A stretch of DNA of 64,000 nt, from NCBI RefSeq assembly GCF_035046505.1, contig NC_089821.1:33280348-33344347 (forward strand), in the 5' to 3' direction. This stretch comes from Tiliqua scincoides. Lineage: Eukaryota > Chordata > Lepidosauria > Squamata > Scincidae. The position numbers were made by a program, and so were the translations under genes. This document shows positions 56,988 through 64,000 of this stretch, one piece after another. Position 1 is the first letter of the stretch; each line of letters begins with the position of its first letter. A model generated the notes under the pieces. That model was not told the origin of the DNA, did not search any database, and saw only the letters and a list, made by a program, of their open reading frames with translations.

Positions 56988-57164
56988 GAGCCCAATCCTA
57001 TGCATATCTACTCAGAAGTTCCATTATAGTGAAAGGAGCTTATTCCCATGTAAGCAAGGATAGGATTGCTGTCTTGGGTTGCAATCCTATACATGCTTGT
57101 TGAGAATAAGTCCAACTAAACTCAATATGGCTTACATCTAAATAGATATGCCTAGGATTGCACG
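56988..57164. mobile_element. Two adjacent short palindromic MITEs, CAATCC type
   Basis: 56988-57074 starts GAGCCCAATCCTATGC and ends GATAGGATTGCTGTC after TTAA. 57076-57164 starts GGTTGCAATCCTATACATGC and ends GCCTAGGATTGCACG. They sit head to tail in intron 3 of the GCAP-like gene. Confidence 0.55.
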
Positions 57165-57547
57165 TGACAATATGAGAACTGTACACCTGGGCATTGGCAA
57201 AGAGGTGATGTATATCGGCAAAGAGGTGATCAGCATACCTCAGGTCTCCATTCCAAATAAGATCATGTTCTCAAAAATGTCAACAATACAGAACATGTTG
57301 CTCCCCACATTGTCTTCACAATTTGAGAACAACAACTGTCGTGTTTTTCTCTTTGCCGTCTACAGGTAGTTTTTCTCAGGAGAATAAGACATCTACTATT
57401 CAGTATGACTTGGCATATTGCTCTTGTAGAGCAGCAGTGTGCTATCAATGTAAGGCTTGCTTTCTACCAAAGACAATAAGCTTGGTTCTAGAATGATTGA
57501 CAGTTGTTCTGTTGTTCACTTTTACAGCTTTCGGAAGAGGTCAATAA

Positions 57548-58036
57548 GGGCCCAATCCTAAACTGGGCCAGCGCTAGCACCGGGTGTCACAAACATCCCA
57601 TAAGGCATTCCATGACACCTTGAGTGGAGTCTATGCAGAGCCCAGCACTGGCTGGTCGCTGCCCAGAGCTAGGTAACAGCTGCGGGCAGTAGTGAGGACC
57701 TCACGGGTGGAGGTGTTCAGGGGTGGGTGGAGGGTGAGGCGAAGGCAGAACTGGGATGGGAGGGAGATGGGACCAGCAGAGCTCTGATCTGTTGGATTCT
57801 GAACTCTGTGTCAGGCCATAAGGCCCAACACGGAGTCTCTCAACTCTGTGCCGGCAAAATAACTGGCACAGACTTGAAAAGCCCCATTGTGGGGTTTGGG
57901 GCTTTCCCAAGGGAAGGAACTAAAGTCTCCTTTCCCCGAGGAGACCTCCAGTGGCCTCAGCTGTGCCACTGGATGCAGCGATAGCTGCGTTGGTGCCGCT
58001 GCACCCAGTGGAGCTGCTGACTTTAGGATTGGGCTG
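57548..58036. mobile_element. Long PIF/Harbinger-like element with TAA duplication
   Basis: GGGCCCAATCCTAAACTGG to TTTAGGATTGGGCTG, with TAA on both sides (57545-57547, 58037-58039). GC-rich, partly palindromic body (GGCCTAAG/CTGTGCC blocks). Non-coding. Confidence 0.65.
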
Positions 58037-58667
58037 TAAGACTCCTACAATAACCTCTTCTCTTTCTTCCCCACTGTGGGTTCTATGACTTGCCATCACA
58101 CCCTAAAAACCTTTTCCCTGGTAATCAAATAAGGAATATGAGAGCAATCAAATAATTCAGTATTAAACAGAACCAACAAAACAAGATTTATTTATAAAAT
58201 TAATACATAGGTTTATTATTTGTTTAGATCTTCTGCTGCCTATAAAATTACTCCAATGCCAGCTTTCAAGAATAACTAGACTCCGAGGCTAGTGAAATTC
58301 CCTAAGTAAATTAGATGGCCAATTTAAACTGCTAATTAATTTAACTGCTTTATCTCCATACCAGTCACACTCACACACTGGAAGGCTGACTTCACCCTGG
58401 CTGACTTCACACCAAGTAGATTCAGGACTTTGGAAGCTTCTTTCAGAGATTTTTCCCCACAAGTCTTGATACCAATGGCCTGAGGCCCTGTTGCCCATTT
58501 TATTTTGATCTTCTCAACTTCTGTGACAGAGTCTCTCAAAACCACTCATCATTGGTCTATAGTTAAATGACAATCAAAACGCTTCAAATTTTAATAACCA
58601 AGTGAAAGTGACCACCTGTTGGTCAATCAAAACCATAGGTTTACTATGCCTTCTAGACCATCTAGAT

Positions 58668-59084
58668 CAGGGATTCTTAACCAGGGGTATCCATACTTCT
58701 TGGGGGTATTGGAACCAAATGATGAGGATATGGGACTTACAGCCCAATCCTATCCACACTTTCCTGGGAGTAAGCCTCATTGATTCTAATGAGACTTACT
58801 TCTGAGGAGATGTGCATAGGATTGGGCTACCAATCTCTGAACTATTAAAGATTGTTAATTAGACTATTAACTATCACCATTATCAATATGGATTGAGGCA
58901 TCCTGTTCCTAGCTATCCATATGTAAAAGAAAACCAAGGTATTGACATCTTTTGAAGTCAATACCTAATTGTACCAGATGCTGATGTACTAGTGATGATG
59001 GTGATTGTAACAGTCTGGTGAAGGGAACATATTGAGCAAACCATTGGTAGTTGATCTGTAATTGTAAAAAGATTAAGAACACCT
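58668..59084. mobile_element. hAT-like MITE with nested CAATCC-type MITE
   Basis: CAGGGATTCTTAACCAGGGG at the left and GATTAAGAACACCTG at the right are inverted. The flanking 8-mers ATCTAGAT and AACAAGAT match at five of eight bases. A short MITE (58741-58828) is nested near the left end. Confidence 0.6.
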
Positions 59085-59457
59085 GAACAAGATAGTAAAA
59101 TCACAATTCTGACACCTTTGAGTGGTTGGTGCAAACTTCTGTGACATACAAAACTCTGGATTCTCTCTTTCTCTCTCTCAGCACAGGCTGTACGTATTAA
59201 GGCTTATACAAAGTATCCATTTTCTCACAGCAAAATTTTAACCTGAGATTCTGTTTACCAACAAAACTGTTTCTTTACAAGAAATTGACCACCATGCAGT
59301 GGACATAAATCACCACTTCTACCTCACTAAAGGCACTGGCGCCTACCCTGAGCGCAGGACCTCTGTATGGAATGTATCAAGGATGCTGCAATGTGCCCTG
59401 GGATTCCTAAATGTCCTGCTAAGCACTTGGCTTCTGTTTGCAATCCTTGCTCTAAAG

Positions 59458-59781
59458 CAGTCTTTCTCAATCAATGGTAAGGGCCACCAGTGGTACTTGA
59501 GGTGGTGTCTGGTGGTACTCACGGGACCCCCGCTGTCCAGCACCGAGGCCAGGAATGCGACACAACCAAGACCCAGTTTGTTGGACAGAGCTCCAAAGCA
59601 TGCTTTTCCTTGCTCGAAAAAGCCCTTCCGTCCACCTCCTACTGGTGTTTGTCACACTGCATTTGGCTTCCCAACCCAGAAGTAGCTGGTGATGTTGTCC
59701 TCACCAGTTACTTCTGGTGGTACTTTGAACAGGTGGACCATGTGAAGTGGTACAATGGTGGACAAGTGTTGAGAAACATTG
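59458..59781. mobile_element. hAT-type MITE
   Basis: CAGTCTTTCTCAATCAATGG at the left and GTTGAGAAACATTG at the right. Flanking CTCTAAAG and CTCTAATT agree at six of eight bases. Internal CACCAGTGGTACTTGAGG and TACTTCTGGTGGTACTTTG are inverted remnants. Confidence 0.7.
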
Positions 59782-60126
59782 CTCTAATTCAAAACCACTG
59801 ACTGATTGTGACTGAAGAATGTGATCCCTTAGGACAGGAATACAGATAATGCTATATTTTTAATCATCATCCTTCTCTGGGACACATGGTTTGAGGACTG
59901 CAGCTATAACCAGGTTTCAGCTTTGCTATCAGTTTTCTTTATTCTTCTAGGAAAGCTTTCACTGAAAGAGTTTGTTGATGGTTTGCAAAGAGATGGCTGG
60001 GTAAGGAAAACACTACACCTAGACATAAATCCCACAAAGTGGATTCTTGAACAGCAGAAAAGAAGAAAAACTGATATAAAGGGCAAAACACTAAAGAAAA
60101 ATGATACATTATCATCTCAACACTAG

Positions 60127-60829
60127 CACTGTCCACTGAATGCAAATTGTTTTACCAGGGTGGTAGTTTGGTCCACAGGACACAGTGTCACTTTTTGTTG
60201 GACTACATGGTATTGATGAAAGAGTTGCCAGCTTTTTATTTATACTGTTCAGAATTATTTAGCAGAGAACTGAAAGGTAGCTAAAAATGTTAGCCCTACA
60301 TAGAACATTGTAGAACATTTCCCAGGTTTAATCAAAAGTAATTTGATTATCACAAACCTTTTTTGTGATATACTATATAACAGTCACTTTGGGGGTGAAT
60401 AGCAGCTTTGGAGGGCGGGGTTGGTGGGAAAATGATGCAGGAGGAAATGACCTTCTCCTTCCTGTACGCCACCGTCCTATATTTGCAAATTGAGCTATAT
60501 TTCCTAAGGGGTTCACGCTGATACTCAACTACATTGCAAAAACATCTCCAGAAGCTCAGTTCACTGATTACATCATTGCCACACTTCTGAGTTGCTAAAC
60601 TTTGTGCTGCACAGAGCTTGCTCAGAGGTGTGCAGCTCCACATTTTACAGGGAACTCTAGTCCTGAACTGGATCTACACCCCTCCCTGGCATGGCTTTTT
60701 GTTAAAGTTGCCAGTCTTAAAGCACACCTCTTAAGATTGCAACAGCCCAATCCTATGCAGGTGAAGTTGCACTGTATGCTGCAACCATGACATTCCATCT
60801 GCCTATTAAAACCTTCAGGAGGTGCTCTA
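60127..60829. other. No recognised feature
   Basis: Sequence downstream of the GCAP-like stop codon. I did not see an AATAAA close enough to propose a poly(A) site. Confidence 0.4.
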
Positions 60830-61195
60830 AGTAGTTTGTGCTGATGCCCCACAAAGCTCAGTTAGCATACATGCAGAACAGTGCCTTTCTGTGGGTGCAT
60901 CCAGGCCATGGAATTTCTCTCCTGGTCGGCGTGAGCTGACCCTTCCTTCCTTTTAAATATCTGGTTAAAATGTAGTGATTCTGCTGGGCTTTAGAGTCCA
61001 GATTATTGTGAAATGTAGTACCTCTGTGAACTTTGCTATTCTTTAACTTCGCTGTTCTTTATTTTTTTCTTTTCACTGTTCTTTGTTTTAATGTTGGCTT
61101 TATTAGTTTTAACTGTTCTTATTGTATTGATTTTATTGTGAACTGCTTTAGGGCATATGTGAAAGCCAGCATAAAAATGGAAAAATAAATAAACA
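60830..61195 (+). mobile_element. LINE 3' end (L2-like)
   Basis: A decayed coding tail (GGGTGCATCCAGGCCATGGA, an 'RLWNSLP'-type remnant) is followed by a T-rich untranslated region. The ending TATTGTGAACTGCTTTAGGG with AAAATAAATAAAC is typical of L2-like LINE ends in squamates. Confidence 0.5.
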
Positions 61196-62655
61196 TCAAA
61201 TTCTGCCAGGGCTGCTGTCTGGAAACAAGCTTAGGTTGGGGTGACCATATGCAAAATACTAGCAGTTGGCTTGGACAGTCCTCATCCAGCCCTCCGAAGG
61301 CCTCCCCCAGATGCAACAAGGTGGTGGTGGTGACACTTGGGGGGTGGCATTCTACAAACCTGGCCCCAGGCAGAACAGGGCCAAGCTTGCAAGTGCTTGG
61401 ACTCACCCTTATTCCTTGCAGGCTGGAATCTTTCTGGCCTAGATCTCTCCTTTATCTAATGCTGTAGCAGTGGTGTGCAGGCTGGGATTGCAGCATCTAA
61501 GCTTTCTGGGGCTCCTTGTGTTTTTATCTGCGTTTTCCTGATTATCTTGCCCAGCTTTGGAAGCCTGCAAAGGCTCTAATTAGTCTCCATGCTGACACAG
61601 TTAACAGAGTCTGGACACCATGCTGAGGAAAAAGTAGAACTCAGTTTTGTTTTTCCCATCTAATGACATAGTGCCTCACAACAGTCAGTTTGTACCGCTA
61701 ACACTATCCCAGCCACCAAAAAGGGACTGCAAGTCTCAACACATTTAGGAGGGAGTCAATCTAATGGAACTAACGGGGGCTTCTTTTTAAGTGAGCATAC
61801 TCAGCACTGCATGTGGGGCAGCCTGTTTATTCAGAACGGAGCTAGGCTATTTTAAGAAGCAGCTACCAGCTGCCTTCTCCTAAATTGTACACAAAATTCA
61901 CCAGTGCTTTCAGTAGTAGGATTTAGACATGGAGCACATGAATTTCTCTGGGTATCACCAGTCAACATTCACATATCAAAGAAGGAAGGAAGAAATTCAA
62001 GACATGGTATGATTCCAGCAAGAGTCTGAACTCAGCAACTATCTTTTTTAGAAATTAAACTGTCCCATTTCCTCCTTAGTCTCAGTCTGGTTGAGAAAAA
62101 TATGTATTAGTAGATTGTGTTACATTAGTATCTTTGGAAAGACTAAAGAAGCTCATGTGATGAACAGGAATTGTAAATGTATCTTTGCCTTCTGTACAAA
62201 TGTTCTTTAGCACAGAACACTTTCAAACTTAGAATTTAGAATCATGTGTTTTTTCTGGCCTACCCACTGAGGGTTATTTTTAGTAGTCTGAGACGACCTC
62301 TTGTGGAAGTTCTGAAAAAAGAAATGCATAAGATATGGCCCAAGGCAGCTTGCTAATGTATTTTGTTTTTATCAAATTGTGATGGTGACAATTTCAGTTT
62401 AGCCAAAAGGGCTGGGGGTGGTAGTGGTAGTGGTGAGTGGGTCACATTATTTAGATACAAATCTGAAACATGGTCTTAATCAGAATAGGCCTGAATTGGA
62501 GAGATGGGAATCTAAGGGTCGAACAAAAGCACTACAATTTTCTGAATCAAAGATCAGAACTCTCAAGAGAGTGTATCACAAGTTATGGGGCAATATCAGT
62601 ACTCTTTCCCTCTTGGTAATCTAGCATTTTACAGAGAGGGTCTCCCTCATCTCAA
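61196..62655. other. No recognised feature
   Basis: No domains, terminal repeats or splice-linked exons recognised. Ends near a short (AC)n tract at about 62682-62694. Confidence 0.4.
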
Positions 62656-63077
62656 ATTCCAAAGCCAGACACAAAAAGCTTACACACACACACACCCCAA
62701 AATCCATACTACATTTTGTTGCATGGCAAACACAAGGTTACAAGCCATGCTTGTACAACACTTTACCCAGTGTGTAACTAGTCTGTGGAACTCCTTGCCA
62801 CAGGATGTGGAGATGGTGTCTGGTCTGGATACCTTTAAGAAAGACAGATTCCTAGAAGAAAAATTCATCCCAGGTTACAAGCTGTGATGCGTTTGTGCAA
62901 CCTCCTGATTTCAGAAGCAGGCTACCTCAGAATGCCAAATGCAAGGGATGGTACCAGGATGCAGGTCTCTTGTTGCGTTGTGTGCTCCCTGAGACATCTG
63001 GTGGGCCACTGTGAGATGCAGGAAGCTGAGCCAGATGGGCCTTTGGCCTGATCCAGTGGGGCCGTTCTTATGTTCTT
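62656..63077 (+). mobile_element. CR1 3' end, first of three in a row
   Basis: Encodes LWNSLPQDVEMVSGLDTFKK and the rest of the CR1 C-terminus, then the untranslated region with GATGCAGGAAGCTGAGCCAG and GGGCCTTTGGCCTGATCCAG, ending GTTCTTATGTTCTTA. Confidence 0.9.
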
Positions 63078-63352
63078 AATTAGTCTGTGGAACCCCTTGC
63101 CACAAAGTGGTGACGTCTGGCCTAGATGCCTTTCAAAGTATTGGACCTATTCCTAGAAGAAAAATCCATCATATGTTACAAGCCATGATGGGTTTGTGCA
63201 ACCTCCTGATTTCAGGCTACCAGAGGAGGGGAGAGCACCACGATGTAGTTCCTTGTGTGCTCCCTGAGGCATCTGGTGGGCCACTGTGAGATGCAGGAAG
63301 CTGGGCCAGATGGGCCTTTGGCCTGATCCATTGGGGCTCTTCTTATGTTCTT
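63078..63352 (+). mobile_element. CR1 3' end, second in a row
   Basis: Restarts at TTAGTCTGTGGAACCCCTTG directly after the previous tail and ends in the same TTCTTATGTTCTTA. It holds a short internal deletion relative to the first. Confidence 0.88.
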
Positions 63353-63830
63353 AGTCTGTGGAACTCCTTACCACAAGATGTGGTGATGACGTCTGGCCTG
63401 GATGCCCTTAAAAGGGGGATTGGGCAGATTTCTGGGAGGAAAAGTTCATCACAGGCCATGGTGGGTATGTGCCACCTCCTAGTTTTGGAAGTAGGCCACC
63501 TCAGAAGCAGGGGGATACGGTGAGTGGGAAGGCAGGTGAGGCAGAGCTTCCCTGCCAGAGTCCTTCAGAAAGCGCCGCCACCGTGTGAGGCGCACAAGCA
63601 CTCATGACCCATGCGCTAACGCGCCTCACATGGTGGTGGCGCTTTCCGAAGGACTCCATTGGGGAGGCTCTGCCTCACCTGCCTCCCTACCCAATGAACC
63701 CCCCTGCTCAGAAGCCCAGACGCAAGGGAGGGCGCCAGGATGCAGGTCCCTTGTGGTCTGTGCGCTGAAGCATCACCTGGACCACTGAGGGATGCAGGAT
63801 ACTGGACCAGCTGGACTAGATGACGTCATG
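63353..63830 (+). mobile_element. CR1 3' end, third in a row, split by a hAT MITE
   Basis: Restarts at GTCTGTGGAACTCCTTACC, passes GTCTGGCCTGGATGCCCTTA, is interrupted at 63508-63706, and resumes with CAGACGCAAGGGAGGGCGCC and GATGCAGGATACTGGACCAG. The final tail motif is lost. Confidence 0.85.
63508..63706. mobile_element. Palindromic hAT MITE inside a CR1 copy
   Basis: A perfect 8-bp duplication CTCAGAAG (63500-63507, 63707-63714). Ends CAGGGGGATACGGTGAGTGG and TACCCAATGAACCCCCCTG. Long inverted arms: GGCAGGTGAGGCAGAGC against GCTCTGCCTCACCTGCC, and GAAAGCGCCGCCACC against GGTGGTGGCGCTTTC. Confidence 0.88.
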
Positions 63831-63839
63831 CCACACATT

Positions 63840-64000
63840 CCCTCGGCCTGCAGTTACCTCTTATGGCCACCAGGGACCGCTCGCGCAGCAGGTGGGAGGT
63901 GACGTTGGGTTTCTAGGCAGGGAGGAGGGGAGAGGGGCGGGGCCTGCTCGGTGTCAGTCAGCGCGCGAGCTCTTCTCCCATTGGCTGTGGAGCGCGCACG
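63840..64000. promoter_or_regulatory. CpG-rich promoter-like edge
   Basis: The last ~160 bp are CpG-rich, with a GC box (GGGGCGGGGCC near 63934-63944), an inverted CCAAT box (CCCATTGGCTG near 63978), and GCGCGCGAGC and GAGCGCGCACG around them. No exon can be assigned inside the window. It may drive a gene to the right, in either direction. Confidence 0.5.

Larger units (their letters stand above)
51737..60126 (+). pseudogene. Guanylate-cyclase-activating-protein gene, GUCA1B/GCIP-like, probably inactivated
   Basis: Four exons match a photoreceptor GCAP. Exon 1 (51737-52261, interrupted) encodes MGQYLTCDMKEIEQAELQEL, then YKTFVLECPSGGLCRNEFKQ and ERAFQSFDRNG. Exon 2 (52626-52775, 50 codons) encodes [39 protein letters not shown] and [11 protein letters not shown]. 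Exon 3 (about 53938-54045) encodes MSHPEEVCDRIFKLIDGNNN. Exon 4 (59951-60126) encodes GKLSLKEFVDGLQRDGW, LDINPTKWILEQQKRRK and a Lys-rich tail. The MG start fits N-myristoylation. The degenerate EF1 (ECPSGG) and EF2-EF4 loops keep their Asp and final Glu ligands. GCAPs tune retinal guanylate cyclase by calcium. Exon boundaries match GUCA1B as I remember it. A hAT MITE splits exon 1, adding an in-frame stop. Exon 3 lacks an AG acceptor at the expected place. Confidence 0.8.

Noticed and set aside
1-64000. LTR retrotransposons, endogenous retroviruses or Polinton-like elements.
   Set aside because: No long direct terminal repeats with TG...CA ends, and no gag/protease/integrase/capsid-like frames, were recognised. 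The direct repeat pair at 6.7 and 8.4 kb lacks such features.
1-64000. tRNA genes, CRISPR arrays, bacterial operons or phage genes.
   Set aside because: No cloverleaf-type sequences or regularly spaced repeats with unique spacers were seen, and the genes found are spliced vertebrate genes.

Overview
The window looks like nuclear DNA of a squamate reptile, more likely a lizard than a snake. That reading rests on the repeats: CR1 LINEs ending in the taagaacataagaac tail, a BovB/RTE remnant, an L1 relative, many hAT MITEs with 8-bp target duplications, palindromic MITEs ending in GGGCGCAATCC, pogo/Tigger-like MITEs, and a 5S rRNA-derived SINE. Most of the sequence is repeat. No bacterial or phage-like gene organisation, tRNA gene, CRISPR array or recognisable LTR/viral element was seen.

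Three host genes can be supported, all on the + strand. (1) A CD59-like gene has coding exons at 14699-14762, 17585-17686 and 18560-18756. A CpG-rich 5' block at 9700-9898 is its probable promoter and first non-coding exon. (2) A second CD59-like gene has coding exons at 38444-38495, 42750-42845 and 44106-44302, with a CpG-rich, CCAAT-containing first-exon candidate at 28560-28785. Both encode a signal peptide, a ten-cysteine Ly6/uPAR domain and a hydrophobic C-terminal GPI signal, with matching intron phases and final exons of 197 nt. They are tandem paralogues. (3) A guanylate-cyclase-activating-protein gene of the GUCA1B/GCIP type has four exons between 51737 and 60126. Its first coding exon is split by a 322-bp hAT MITE with a perfect 8-bp duplication, which puts an in-frame stop after the N-terminus. 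Its third exon lacks a normal acceptor, so it is probably a young pseudogene.

Layout: 1-1655 CR1 cut by the window edge; 1.9-6 kb MITEs, a short CR1 tail and a BovB remnant; 6.7-8.4 kb a GC-rich block between direct repeats; 8.6-9.5 kb CR1 and an RTE-like tail; 9.7-19 kb first CD59 gene; 19-28.5 kb repeat nests including an ORF1-only L1; 28.5-44.6 kb second CD59 gene, whose long first intron holds a minisatellite, an RT-less LINE, a 5S SINE and a CR1; 45-51.4 kb MITEs; 51.7-60.1 kb GCAP pseudogene; 60.8-63.8 kb LINE tails, including a head-to-tail CR1 cluster; from 63.85 kb a CpG-rich promoter-like edge that may start another gene outside the window.

The most striking structural point is that each presumptive CD59 promoter/first exon is followed within a few hundred bases by a tandem array grown from the ends of the same CAGTGGCGTAGCTAGAGG-type MITE. 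The two arrays amplify different ends of it, which suggests that the promoter, first exon and MITE were duplicated together and the arrays then expanded independently.
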